NCBI RefSeq assembly: GCF_043757465.1
Contig: NZ_JAYVPL010000124.1
Coordinates: forward strand, 1 to 64,000
Source: Armatimonas sp043757465
GTDB lineage: Bacteria; Armatimonadota; Armatimonadia; Armatimonadales; Armatimonadaceae
Direction: 5' to 3'
Length of the DNA: 64,000 nt
Below are positions 48,746 to 57,440 of this stretch, one piece after another. Below the pieces are notes generated by a model. That model was not told where the DNA came from. It ran no database searches and saw nothing but the letters and a program-made list of their open reading frames with translations. Positions within the stretch are counted from its first letter, which is position 1; every line of letters starts with the position of its first letter. Position numbers and translations under genes: made by a program.

Positions 48746-50806
48746 ATGGATAGCAAAAGTCTCCAGGCGGCGAGTTGTGCACTCGCCGCCTTTCTCATGA
48801 TCGGCCCCGCGTGGGCCCACTCTCCCGCGCAGCGAGAGAGCTTCAGCCTCCCTACCACGAAAAGCGCTCCGAAAATAGATGGGGATCTCTCCGATGCCTG
48901 CTGGAAAACGGCGTTTAAGGCGGGAGAGTTCGTGCGCTTCACCGGCGGCGCCCCTATTGTGGAGCAGACCGAAGCCTGGGTGACGACGGATGGCACGACG
49001 CTCTATATTGCGTTTGAGTGCCGCGACGAGCACCCGGAGCTGATGCGCGCCAGTGAGACGCAAAGGGGTAGCTCGGCGGTGGAGGGCGACGATCACGTGA
49101 GCGTGGTGATTGACAGCCAGAACCTGCGGCGTGGCGCGTCTAGCTTCTCGGTGAACGCGCTAGGCACGCAAGTCGAGCATCTGGAAGGGGGCACGGCGGG
49201 CAATATCACCTGGGCAGGCGACTGGAAAGCCGCTTCCAAGCCCCTCCCGGAGGGCAAGGGCTGGAGCTGTGAGATTGCGATTCCCTTTCAGCTCCTGCGC
49301 CACCCCGCGCGAGCACGGGCGTTTGGACTCCAGGTAGGTAGGTCGCTGAACCGTGAGGGCAACCAGATGATCTGGCCCGCGCTCCCCCCCGAGGGCCAGT
49401 CGTTTTTCTCCCGCGCCTCGTTTCTGCCCGAGCTGCGCCTCGCGCAGCCGATGCCCGACCAGCGCCCTCCCGTGGTAGTGCTTCCCTACAGCCTGACAAC
49501 CGCCCGCACCGAGGGCGCCAGCGCCCGTCAGGGTATGGACATCAAGTACCCTTTCAGTACGACGCTCACCGGGTTGCTTGCGGTGAACCCGGATTTCCAG
49601 ACGATCGAGCAAGATGTCGCCAGCGTCAATTTTTCCTATAACGAGCAGCAAGTCCCGGATCGCCGTCCGTTCTTTGCCGAGGGCAATGAGTTCTTACCCT
49701 CCAGCGAGGTTTTCTACTCACGCCGTGTCGGGCAGTTCGATGACGGCCTCAAGGTGGTGGGTCGTGAGGGCGCGACTTCCGTGGGGCTTGTCACGTCACA
49801 GTCGCGAACGGGGGAGCCCGATCGGACGAGTGCGGCTCTCGCGCTCCGTCAAGCCGTGGGGCTTTTCAGTGAGTACAGTGTCTATGCAGCCAGCGATAAT
49901 CGCGCGGACAAGCTCAGCAACCGCGTGGTGCGGGCGGCGGGCAACTACGGTTGGGTGGATGGCACGCAGCGCAATAGTATTTACTTCTCCCGCAGCCAGT
50001 CCTGGCAGGGAGGGATGCAAAAAGGCGGAGCCAGCGATCTGACACTCAGTAGCCGAGGGGCGCCGGGCAGGCCACGCTACCGGGTTTCCAGCTCCTCCCT
50101 CTCCGAGGACTTCATCAGCAATCTGGGGCTCGTGCAGGATCGTAACCGCAAGGGCTGGTCAGCCAGTATGGGGATTCGTAACCAGCTTGATCGGGGCCGC
50201 TTGCTCTCGTACGATGTGGACTGTGACTATTTCTCCAACAAGCGCCTCACCACGGATGCATTCTTCAACGAGAGTATCTCCCTTGATCTTGGGGTCAATA
50301 CCCGGGATGGCTTTGGCCTCGACATCAATCTCGACGAAGGCCGTCGCCAGCAAGATACTGCCACGCGTTACCACGACCGGCTGGCGGGAGGAGGCTTCTC
50401 CTGGAACCAGCGCACGCTCTTTCAAGGCGGCGGGTTGCGCTACCGAAGCGGCATGCAGGGCGGACTGCCCACGCAGAGCCTGAGCATCGGTCAGGGCTTT
50501 CTGGTGAGCAAGCCCTTCTCGGTACGAACCTCGTCTAGTCAGCAGAAGCGCGGTGGCGTCACCACGCGTCAGACCATCATCACAGGAACCTATCGCCTCG
50601 ACAGCCTGCGGGCACTCTCGGCACGATTGCTCTCCCAGAACGGCACGGGCAACGCCGCCAATGTCGGCTCCCAGACCGGAACCAATCTCTACTTTGCCTA
50701 CTCCCAGCGCTCCCGCAAAGGCACCGATTTTTTTCTTCTGCTCGGCGACCCCAACTCCGGCAGTACGCGCTCGCAGATGACGGTTAAAGTTACTCGCCCG
50801 CTCTAG
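48746..50806 (+). CDS. CBM9-like plus DUF5916-type outer-membrane barrel protein
   Basis: The 686-residue protein has a signal peptide (1 to about 25, ending AWAH). Residues about 35-220 form a family-9-like carbohydrate-binding domain (APKIDGDLSDACWKTA, TTLYIAFECRDEHPE, DDHVSVVIDSQN). A long beta-rich C-terminus follows with a DUF5916-type pattern (NPDFQTIEQDVASVNFSYNE, RRPFFAEGNEF), consistent with a barrel in the outer membrane. The substrate is unknown. No ribosome site is evident before the ATG. It is 44 nt downstream of mscL. Confidence 0.75.
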   Translation: MDSKSLQAASCALAAFLMIGPAWAHSPAQRESFSLPTTKSAPKIDGDLSDACWKTAFKAGEFVRFTGGAPIVEQTEAWVTTDGTTLYIAFECRDEHPELMRASETQRGSSAVEGDDHVSVVIDSQNLRRGASSFSVNALGTQVEHLEGGTAGNITWAGDWKAASKPLPEGKGWSCEIAIPFQLLRHPARARAFGLQVGRSLNREGNQMIWPALPPEGQSFFSRASFLPELRLAQPMPDQRPPVVVLPYSLTTARTEGASARQGMDIKYPFSTTLTGLLAVNPDFQTIEQDVASVNFSYNEQQVPDRRPFFAEGNEFLPSSEVFYSRRVGQFDDGLKVVGREGATSVGLVTSQSRTGEPDRTSAALALRQAVGLFSEYSVYAASDNRADKLSNRVVRAAGNYGWVDGTQRNSIYFSRSQSWQGGMQKGGASDLTLSSRGAPGRPRYRVSSSSLSEDFISNLGLVQDRNRKGWSASMGIRNQLDRGRLLSYDVDCDYFSNKRLTTDAFFNESISLDLGVNTRDGFGLDINLDEGRRQQDTATRYHDRLAGGGFSWNQRTLFQGGGLRYRSGMQGGLPTQSLSIGQGFLVSKPFSVRTSSSQQKRGGVTTRQTIITGTYRLDSLRALSARLLSQNGTGNAANVGSQTGTNLYFAYSQRSRKGTDFFLLLGDPNSGSTRSQMTVKVTRPL

Positions 50807-50829
50807 CTGACCTGTGGTGTCGAGAAAAG

Positions 50830-50843
50830 CATACTATAGTATG
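50830..50843. promoter_or_regulatory. Perfect 14-bp palindrome at the edge of the AT-rich island
   Basis: CATACTATAGTATG lies 24 nt after the stop of the DUF5916-type gene and 37 nt before the stop of the first AT-rich gene. It could be a protein site; a function is not evident. Confidence 0.3.
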
Positions 50844-50879
50844 AGTAACAGAGTGAGTGCGTGATGTTTTCAATTGGTA

Positions 50880-52211
50880 TCACCTGTTTGTGATTTCGAA
50901 TTTGATTGAAAACGATCCCTCAAGTTCTCCAATAGCATTGGGTCTGAGCAAGCCGATTGATGCATATTTTTTATTTCTTTGTTCCGTAACGGAAAAATTT
51001 GCCCATATTTGATCTTCTGGGTAATTCATCAAGTCTGGCCTATTATAAAAATATTTCAATGACAAATTTTCACATACAATCTGAATTGACGAGGCCAACT
51101 GGATTTCATAAGGAGTATCACTAAATGGTATCTCCGCTTTCTTCTCTTTAATCATTTTTTCTTTAAAATCATCAAGGATATTTTTCACACTTAACACAAG
51201 AGTTCCTAACCTGTCAGTTTTATTAGTATTATTATTTTCTATATAATTTAAAAATGGTAGAATCGTTGCATCTCTTAATGCAATCTGTAATTGTGAGGCC
51301 GATTTTGGATGGTGAACAAGTTTTTGAACTAGCTTTTTTTGTTGTGGTTGATTTATCAACTCAAGTTCAAATAATTTTTGAACACTTCTAATAATTCTAT
51401 CATCGCTGGTAGCGGCCTTATTTATGATTTCGATCGGCAGTCTTTTGATGGGATCGGATAAAACTAAACGGTTCTTCTCTGAGAATTGTAAATCTAGTGC
51501 GTCACGGAGAAAAATACCTTTTGATGGTACTAATTTGCTTTCTCCAAATTTTTTGTCGATATTAACTTCTCTGCCTAAAAGTAACCTTTTCCCATTTTCA
51601 TTAATTAAAAGCAATAATGAACTACCTTGTGACAATTTATTATCTATAACTACTTTACATTTATTGATATTTAAAAAATCTGGAAATACTCGTTTCAGAT
51701 ACATCAGAGCATCCCCAACTGTAGAATATAAAAACAAATTGTACAATGTATCTATATTTGATTTTTCCAAGAGAGTTATTCGAATGGGAGAATTATATTT
51801 TATTAATCTATTTTTTTCTGAGAAAAACATTTCTTGTAATTTTTTCTCAATAATTATTTGATATGTTTGTTTTGCAATTCTGATTTCAGGAAAAAGATTA
51901 ATCAATATATCGAACCAATTTTGCCCAGTTTGCATAATTCCTTCAGGGCTTACGCAGGGAAAAACTATATCCTTATCTTTATAAGATTTTCTTAACAACC
52001 AGGCATTATTGTAAGGCTTAATCAACTCATATCCAAAATTATCCGCCACATAATTTATATTTACATTTGAGTAAGTCTTATTTTCTTTATGGTTTAAATC
52101 AAGTAAAGATCCTTCTGTAATCAAACAAATATTTCTACGCTCTACTTCTTTCCTTATTAGATCTCGAACAAAAATTCCGTATTCAATTTTCTGAACCGTT
52201 CTTATGCTCAT
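50880..52211 (-). CDS. AT-rich gene for an unrecognised protein (probable horizontal acquisition)
   Basis: The 443-residue protein is rich in Lys, Asn, Ile and Leu and uses AT-rich codons, unlike every neighbour on either side. No signal peptide, membrane helix or known catalytic motif is visible. The N-terminal third has YGIFVRDLIRKEVERRNICL and the centre has GSSLLLLINENGKRLLLGRE. No family is recognised. The frame is intact and long, so it is probably functional or recently acquired. A secreted AT-rich gene lies 79 nt upstream in the same direction. Confidence 0.6.
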   Translation of the reverse strand: MSIRTVQKIEYGIFVRDLIRKEVERRNICLITEGSLLDLNHKENKTYSNVNINYVADNFGYELIKPYNNAWLLRKSYKDKDIVFPCVSPEGIMQTGQNWFDILINLFPEIRIAKQTYQIIIEKKLQEMFFSEKNRLIKYNSPIRITLLEKSNIDTLYNLFLYSTVGDALMYLKRVFPDFLNINKCKVVIDNKLSQGSSLLLLINENGKRLLLGREVNIDKKFGESKLVPSKGIFLRDALDLQFSEKNRLVLSDPIKRLPIEIINKAATSDDRIIRSVQKLFELELINQPQQKKLVQKLVHHPKSASQLQIALRDATILPFLNYIENNNTNKTDRLGTLVLSVKNILDDFKEKMIKEKKAEIPFSDTPYEIQLASSIQIVCENLSLKYFYNRPDLMNYPEDQIWANFSVTEQRNKKYASIGLLRPNAIGELEGSFSIKFEITNR

Positions 52212-52290
52212 TAGTTTGCTATTAATTTATTCCTAGAATTACAGGACGGAATCATATTCCCGCCCTGCAATCTACTAACCAAAAATAAGA

Positions 52291-52932
52291 TTAATCTGAA
52301 AGTACCGCATTCGCACTGGCCCGTGCTTCTGATGCCCATGAAGATGAACTAGTCCCACTTGCAGATGCACCTAAATCGAAATAGAAAGTTATTATATTCC
52401 ATGAAAGTAGGTTAGGAACAATTTTAATATCACTTGAACCGGCTACGGGATTTGGATGCGTTGAATATGTCGCTTCAATTTGAGATGTAGGAATTAATCC
52501 AGGCTCCGTCGGATTCGTTTGACCGCAAGATGCAATAGCGCCATTCATGACTCCATGCGTAGTGGTTGCTTTGATATTCCAGAAGCCTTTAACAGAAAAC
52601 GCTCCAGAAGCATTGGAACCATTCCAACTGAAGATAGATTTAAGTGTACCGGATATCGACGCGTTACCAGTGGGCGTAGCGTACATTACAGGAAAAGATG
52701 TTCGCCAAGTTTTGGCATAGATATAATCAAAAGTTCCACCATTGAGTTCCGTAGGAGGAAGAGGCTGACCATATTCATTAATTATAGCATCAGCCCCCAT
52801 CGAACTTGATGCCGATGATGCATTTCCGTTACGAATCCAAACATCTGAAGATGTCCATTGTGCAAAAGCAATTTTGTCACAGAAACAAGCCATACTCAGA
52901 AGAGATGCACAGATAACAGAAGAGATTTTCAT
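52291..52932 (-). CDS. AT-rich gene for a secreted protein of unknown function
   Basis: The 213-residue protein has a signal peptide (1 to about 24, ending AFAQ) and a Ser/Ala/Asn/Thr-rich, beta-type mature part (WIRNGNASSASSSMGADA, TGNASISGTLKSIFSWNGS). Three cysteines are in or near the signal peptide or mid-protein. AGGAAGG lies 11 nt before the ATG at 52932; the open frame to 52992 adds an unlikely extension. No family is recognised. Base composition matches the neighbouring 443-residue gene and differs from the chromosome. Confidence 0.6.
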   Translation of the reverse strand: MKISSVICASLLSMACFCDKIAFAQWTSSDVWIRNGNASSASSSMGADAIINEYGQPLPPTELNGGTFDYIYAKTWRTSFPVMYATPTGNASISGTLKSIFSWNGSNASGAFSVKGFWNIKATTTHGVMNGAIASCGQTNPTEPGLIPTSQIEATYSTHPNPVAGSSDIKIVPNLLSWNIITFYFDLGASASGTSSSSWASEARASANAVLSD

Positions 52933-53070
52933 TTTATTTTTTACCTTCCTAAACAGTAGCTCAAAAACGGTGAGCAGAAGATCAAAGATCATTCCTCAAT
53001 TTCTGAAATGGAAGTATGCATTATGGTGGTCGTGTTTGTCAAGAAAATCTTGAAAGCCTTTCCCAAAAGA

Positions 53071-53103
53071 AAAAGCCCCGGGAAAGTCTCCACCGGAGCT
53101 TTT
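53071..53103 (-). terminator. Intrinsic terminator of the subtilase operon
   Basis: On the minus strand AAAAGCTCCGG pairs with CCGGGGCTTTT (one mismatch) around an 11-nt loop, and the T run continues TTTTTCTTTT. It lies 19 nt after the subtilase stop. Confidence 0.75.
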
Positions 53104-53121
53104 CTAGTCGGTAGCTCGCTG

Positions 53122-54996
53122 CTACCGCAGGCGTTTTGCGGCCCAGAGGGCGCTTACCACGGCCAGCCCGAGAGCGACTGTCATGTTGGCGAGTGTCCAG
53201 GGAAGCGCACTCGCTCCAAATGTCGCGGTGGTGAAGGGGATCGTCGCGTTGTTCCAGTTTGCGAACAAGTTCACGCCCACCCCCAGCGCCGCGCCCGACG
53301 CCACTTTCAGGCCGGGGCCTTTACGCAGCATCCAGACGAGGAGCGCGGGCGTGAGGGCGGAGAAGCTCAGTAAGTTCCACGCGGAGTCCGCACCCACGAA
53401 GTTGGTCACGGCATCCGGGACAAAGAAGCCCCCCGCAATCGCCGCTCCGATACCAGCACGCAGCGCGAGGTTACGGCGGCCCAGCGGCCCGCCAAACCCG
53501 ATCAGGAGGCCCGCGAAGCCAATCGCCAGGGCGTGGCGCAGCTTCCAGGTATTCTCCGCCGCACCCTTGGCGGTGAGCTTGCCCACATTAAGAATCCCCG
53601 CGCCGTATTTTTTGGTGTTGTTCTCCTTGGGCTTGCTGGCCGTTTTTTGCAACAGGTCTTTAATCTTCGCAGGGTCTTTGGTGCCCTGGCTGTAGGCCAG
53701 CGCGGCGGCTCCGGCAACATGGGGCGACGCCATAGACGTTCCCTGGAAGGCGAAGTAGTCGTCCTGGCCCTGGTAGACCGTGTTCTGAAGGATGCCGTCT
53801 TTGGGGTCTTTGGAGTCAATCATGTCGCCACCCGGCGCGGCAAGGGCCACTTGCTTGCCCCACGACGAGAACTTAGAGAGCTTCCCGCTCGGCCCGACAC
53901 TGGAGACGGCGATGCACTCGGGGAACGCCGCCGGGTAGCCGACGCCTTCCTTGAAGCTGTTGCCCGCCGCGCAGACAATCGTGACCCCCTTCTTGCGAGC
54001 GTACTTGCAGGCTTCGTGGATCACATCGGACGGGTACATCGAGCCTAGGCTCATGTTGATAATGTTTGCGCCCTTGTCGGCGGCAAAGCGAATGGCATCG
54101 GCAATATCGGCACTGGAGCCACTCCCCTCGGCGGAGAGCACCTTGAGCGGCATGATGGTCGCCTCAAACGCGATCCCGGCCACGCCCTCGTTGTTATTGG
54201 TGGACTCGGCAATCGTCCCGGCGACATGCGTCCCGTGCCCGTGGTCGTCGTCGGCGTTGGTGGTCTTGCTGACAAAGTTATAGCCCGCCGTGAACGTCGT
54301 TTGCTTAAAGTCCCGCGCCTTGCTCACGCCGGTATCAATCACCGCGACAACCGCGCCCTTGCCACGGGTACGCTCCCAAGCGCCTTCCGTGTCAATCATC
54401 CGAAAGTTCCACTGCTTGTCATAAAGCGGATCGTTCGGCTTCGTGCCCATCGGGGCATCGTCGGCAACAAGCTCAATAATCGAGGTGCCGCCCTGAACTT
54501 GCGATGACTTTATTGTATCCACAGACTGATAGGCCCAATGATCTTCATTGTGAACAGTCGGATCGGCCATCGTCGTGGTTTCGACTGTCGGATCAATCAC
54601 GCGCGAACGGGCGGCGGAAGACCCGGCTTGCTCCAGATTAAACGTGATCTCCGGCTCGGCGGCTTGCACACGGGAGTCGTGGCGCAGGGTGTTGAGATCG
54701 GCGTTGCCATCGGTGACGCGGTAGAGGCGGTTGTCCTTGGCCTCGATGGAATTCGGAGCTAGCTTGAGCTTGTACTGTGTCGCAAACGCCTGAATGTCGG
54801 TGTCGCTGACGTTGTCGTTGAAGTCCACGAGAACTGTTGGGGTTGCGTTATTAATCAGAGCACCCAGCGGGTCGTTGAGGCTGAGTGGCTCGTGAGTCTC
54901 TTTTGTTGTCCAGACGGAGAGCATCGGAATTGCGGTGGCACCGACGGCGGCGGCGATGCCGAGGGTGGCTAACGTATTTCTCAGAGATTTTGTCAT
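53122..54996 (-). CDS. Membrane-bound subtilisin-like serine protease (S8) with multi-helix C-terminus
   Basis: The 624-residue protein has an N-terminal hydrophobic segment (about 8-28) and a propeptide-like region (about 50-125). The S8 domain has Asp221 (AVIDTGV), His254 (DDHGHGTHVAG), oxyanion Asn345 (CAAGNS) and Ser421 (QGTSMASPHVAGAA). After about residue 485 come four or more hydrophobic segments (AIGFAGLLIGFGG, AGIGAAIAGGFFVPD, LLSFSALTPALLVWML, MTVALGLAVVSALWA), an unusual membrane tail. GGAGG precedes the ATG by about 10 nt. The ATG overlaps the stop of a 58-residue protein, so it is the third gene of a coupled chain. Confidence 0.88.
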   Translation of the reverse strand: MTKSLRNTLATLGIAAAVGATAIPMLSVWTTKETHEPLSLNDPLGALINNATPTVLVDFNDNVSDTDIQAFATQYKLKLAPNSIEAKDNRLYRVTDGNADLNTLRHDSRVQAAEPEITFNLEQAGSSAARSRVIDPTVETTTMADPTVHNEDHWAYQSVDTIKSSQVQGGTSIIELVADDAPMGTKPNDPLYDKQWNFRMIDTEGAWERTRGKGAVVAVIDTGVSKARDFKQTTFTAGYNFVSKTTNADDDHGHGTHVAGTIAESTNNNEGVAGIAFEATIMPLKVLSAEGSGSSADIADAIRFAADKGANIINMSLGSMYPSDVIHEACKYARKKGVTIVCAAGNSFKEGVGYPAAFPECIAVSSVGPSGKLSKFSSWGKQVALAAPGGDMIDSKDPKDGILQNTVYQGQDDYFAFQGTSMASPHVAGAAALAYSQGTKDPAKIKDLLQKTASKPKENNTKKYGAGILNVGKLTAKGAAENTWKLRHALAIGFAGLLIGFGGPLGRRNLALRAGIGAAIAGGFFVPDAVTNFVGADSAWNLLSFSALTPALLVWMLRKGPGLKVASGAALGVGVNLFANWNNATIPFTTATFGASALPWTLANMTVALGLAVVSALWAAKRLR

Positions 54997-55169
54997 GATG
55001 GTTTGATCCTCCGAATAGGTAATGATTTCTTTTTGGCGAGTGGAGTCACGAGATCAAGCGGGCTTTTTTGCTCATTGAAGTGCGGGCTGACGCCCGCCAC
55101 TTGCCGGTCTTTGTTCACTTCCGGCGTGCGCTCGTCGAACTTGGGGTTTCCCCCCGTGTGGGATTTCAT
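54993..55169 (-). CDS. 58-residue small protein, paralogue of the preceding 64-residue protein
   Basis: The frame begins MKSHTGGNPKFDERTPEVNK and ends LPIRRIKPS. GGNPKFDERTPEVNKDR closely repeats GGNPLFDERSPGLKDR of the upstream 64-residue protein. There is no signal peptide or membrane segment; the C-terminus is basic. Its ATG overlaps the upstream stop (ATGA) and its own TGA overlaps the subtilase ATG. This strict coupling makes expression with the protease likely. Roles such as protease inhibitor, substrate or chaperone peptide are guesses. No family is recognised. Confidence 0.65.
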   Translation of the reverse strand: MKSHTGGNPKFDERTPEVNKDRQVAGVSPHFNEQKSPLDLVTPLAKKKSLPIRRIKPS

Positions 55170-55360
55170 TTCTCAAGCTCCTCTTGTAGCTTCGGGTTGC
55201 GCTTTAAAATATACTCGTAGCGGTCTTTGAGGCCCGGCGAGCGCTCGTCGAAGAGCGGGTTGCCGCCGGCGTAGTGGGTGTCTTTGGGGTCGCCGTACTC
55301 GTTGCGGCCCTCGCGCTTCACCCAGTCGTCAATCTTTTGTTTCAGCTCATCCGAGATCAT
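55166..55360 (-). CDS. 64-residue small protein, first gene of the subtilase chain
   Basis: From the ATG at 55360 the protein is charged and helical (ISDELKQKIDDWVKREGRNE), with the motif GGNPLFDERSPGLKDR, and ends NPKLQEELEK. An in-frame ATG at 55480 would give 104 residues, but the intervening DNA is GC-rich hairpin and low in coding character. No ribosome site precedes 55360 (GGGGGC is 7 nt away). The stop overlaps the ATG of the 58-residue paralogue. Function unknown. Confidence 0.6.
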   Translation of the reverse strand: MISDELKQKIDDWVKREGRNEYGDPKDTHYAGGNPLFDERSPGLKDRYEYILKRNPKLQEELEK

Positions 55361-55375
55361 AAAATAGCCCCCTGA

Positions 55376-55392
55376 CCCCCGCCCGGCGGGGG
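55376..55392. promoter_or_regulatory. GC-rich hairpin ahead of the small-protein/subtilase chain
   Basis: CCCCCGC-CCG-GCGGGGG can form a 7-bp stem with a 3-nt loop 15 nt upstream of the ATG at 55360. It could modulate translation of the chain or be part of a terminator/attenuator. The rest of 55361-55478 holds no gene I can support. Confidence 0.35.
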
Positions 55393-55478
55393 GACAATAA
55401 AGTTCGGCCTTCGGCCCGTTATCTACCAAAGACGATGTCGGCAGGATTATGGTTGCACCGTAGTAGAAATTATAGACC

Positions 55479-57401
55479 ATGTTAGCCCTTCTTCGCCCAC
55501 TTCTGGTGGGACTGCTCTTAATCCCCGTGTGTTGCTACTGGTCACAGGATCAGGTCATTGACCGAATCTTCTCGCTGATGGTGCCGCCACTGGCTCTGAC
55601 CATCGTCCTGGCGCTGCTCAATATCCCCGTGCGGAGAGTGCTACCGAAGTGGGCGCTCAACGGACGGGAGATCGCGGTGGTCTATGCCATGCTCACGATT
55701 GCCTGCGCCATGAGCGGCGAGTGGATGGACATGGTCGCTCCGGCGAGCTACGGCTTTGCGGTCTACTCCTCCAACAACCCACGCTACGGCACGTATATCC
55801 TACCCTACGTCCACGACTGGTTCTTCTTCCGTGACCCCGCCCCCCTCAAAGCCTTTGGTGAGGGCGGCAAGACATTTGGCTTTTTTGTCTCCCAGTTGCC
55901 GCTCTGGTGGCCCAAGATCGGGGCGTGGACGCTGCTTCTCACGCTGGTCACCACAGCCATGCTCTGCATCAGTGCGCTGCTCAAAGACCAGTGGGTGCAC
56001 AAAGAGCGCCTCGCGTTTCCCCTAGTGCAGCTCCCTCTTGCCCTCACCGAGGAGAGCGTGCCAGGGCAGACACCGCTCTGGAAGAACAAGCTGTTCTGGG
56101 GGAGCTTCGCCGTGGTATTTGCCATTGACATGCTCAATGGGTTCTCCTTTCTGTACCCTCAGCTCCCCCACTTCAATATTCGCTTTATTGGCGACTTCAA
56201 CCGCGCCTTTGTCTCGCCGCCGTGGAACCAGACCGGCTGGACTCCTGTCGGGATCTTTCCGTATCTGTCGGCGCTGGGCTTTCTCATGCCCACGGACTTG
56301 CTCTTTTCCCTTCTCGTGTTTTTCTTCGTCCGCAAGGCGCAGCAGATTATCGCCTATAGCATCGGCAACGAGCAGGGAGTCTTTGGCGGGGGAGGGCTCA
56401 CGCCCAGCCCGCCGTATTTCTCTGAGCAGAGCTGGGGAGCGTTTATCGGCCTCTTTGTGAGTGCCCTCTGGCTGGCCAAGCCGCACTTAAAGCAGCTCTG
56501 GGCGCAGATCAACAGCGGCGAGCGCGATCCCAGTGGGGGGCTTCCCGCGCGGTTTCTCTTTGTCCTGCTGCTGGCCTGCATCGCGGGCACGGCGGCTATC
56601 GGTGTCGGGATCGGCCTTCCCCTCCCCTTCATCTTGCTTTATGTCCTGCTCTTTCTGGCCTTCAGTGTGGCTGTCACACGGCTACGAGCCTCGCTGGGCG
56701 CTCCCACCCATGAGATGGCGTTTATGGGCCCCCACCAGCTCGTCTTAGACTTTCATGGTAGTGCGGGGCTCTCCAACGAGCTGCTCACGCGGACGCTGGC
56801 GACATTCCACTTCATGAACCGGATTCATCGGACGCACACCATGCCGTCGCTGATGGAGGGACTCTATCTGGCGGATCGGGGGAAGCTCTCGGCCAAAGGC
56901 ATGTTTCTGGCGCTCTTTCTGGCAATCCCCCTGGGCACCGTGGCGGGATTTCTGGCGCACATCTACTTTGGCTACCGCTACACGCCCGTGAGCTGGGTCT
57001 CCGGTGAGCTGGGCGGCTTTATCAGTAATATCCTCTCCACCCCGCGCCCGCCTAACCCCACCGCCATGCTCGCTGTCGCAGGCGGCTTCGGAACCGTGAT
57101 GCTCCTGGATTTTGTCCGCTTCCGCATCCCCGGCTTCTGGCTGCACCCGGCGGGCTACGCGCTGGCCATGAACTTCGGCGTGGACTACTACTGGTTTGGC
57201 CTCTTAATAGTTCTCATCGTCAAAGTATTCGTCCAGCGCTTCTACGGCCTCAAGGGCTACGGCCAGCTCCGCCAGATCGCGTTTGGCCTGATCGTGGGCG
57301 AGTTCATGGCCGAGCTGATCTGGGCGACATTCTCCATGCTCAACGACAGACAAACCACATACTCGATCTCCATCAATGGCAAGATGAGCTGGGACCAGTG
57401 A
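55479..57401 (+). CDS. Large polytopic membrane protein (DUF6785/DUF6784-like)
   Basis: The 640-residue protein has about 12-14 membrane helices, beginning LLRPLLVGLLLIPVCCYW. Conserved-looking loops include NGREIAVVYAMLTIACAMSG, PASYGFAVYSSNNPRYGTYI and HTMPSLMEGLYLADRGKLSA. It resembles the DUF6785/DUF6784 membrane proteins common in Armatimonadota and Planctomycetota, with no assigned function; a transporter is plausible. Two Gfo/Idh genes follow 39 nt downstream in the same direction, suggesting sugar metabolism. Confidence 0.75.
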   Translation: MLALLRPLLVGLLLIPVCCYWSQDQVIDRIFSLMVPPLALTIVLALLNIPVRRVLPKWALNGREIAVVYAMLTIACAMSGEWMDMVAPASYGFAVYSSNNPRYGTYILPYVHDWFFFRDPAPLKAFGEGGKTFGFFVSQLPLWWPKIGAWTLLLTLVTTAMLCISALLKDQWVHKERLAFPLVQLPLALTEESVPGQTPLWKNKLFWGSFAVVFAIDMLNGFSFLYPQLPHFNIRFIGDFNRAFVSPPWNQTGWTPVGIFPYLSALGFLMPTDLLFSLLVFFFVRKAQQIIAYSIGNEQGVFGGGGLTPSPPYFSEQSWGAFIGLFVSALWLAKPHLKQLWAQINSGERDPSGGLPARFLFVLLLACIAGTAAIGVGIGLPLPFILLYVLLFLAFSVAVTRLRASLGAPTHEMAFMGPHQLVLDFHGSAGLSNELLTRTLATFHFMNRIHRTHTMPSLMEGLYLADRGKLSAKGMFLALFLAIPLGTVAGFLAHIYFGYRYTPVSWVSGELGGFISNILSTPRPPNPTAMLAVAGGFGTVMLLDFVRFRIPGFWLHPAGYALAMNFGVDYYWFGLLIVLIVKVFVQRFYGLKGYGQLRQIAFGLIVGEFMAELIWATFSMLNDRQTTYSISINGKMSWDQ

Positions 57402-57440
57402 TTGACGCAGCCCCGGCACGCGGGGTATCCTTGGGGCGCT

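Noticed and set aside
53008..53373. Plus-strand open frame of 121 codons at the end of the subtilase gene
   Set aside because: It spans the subtilase terminator hairpin and the antisense of the membrane tail; no ribosome site or domain pattern supports it.
55361..55480. 40-residue N-terminal extension of the 64-residue protein
   Set aside because: The extension is translated from hairpin-forming GC-rich DNA and overlaps the start of the divergent membrane-protein gene. The shorter form matches its paralogue in length.
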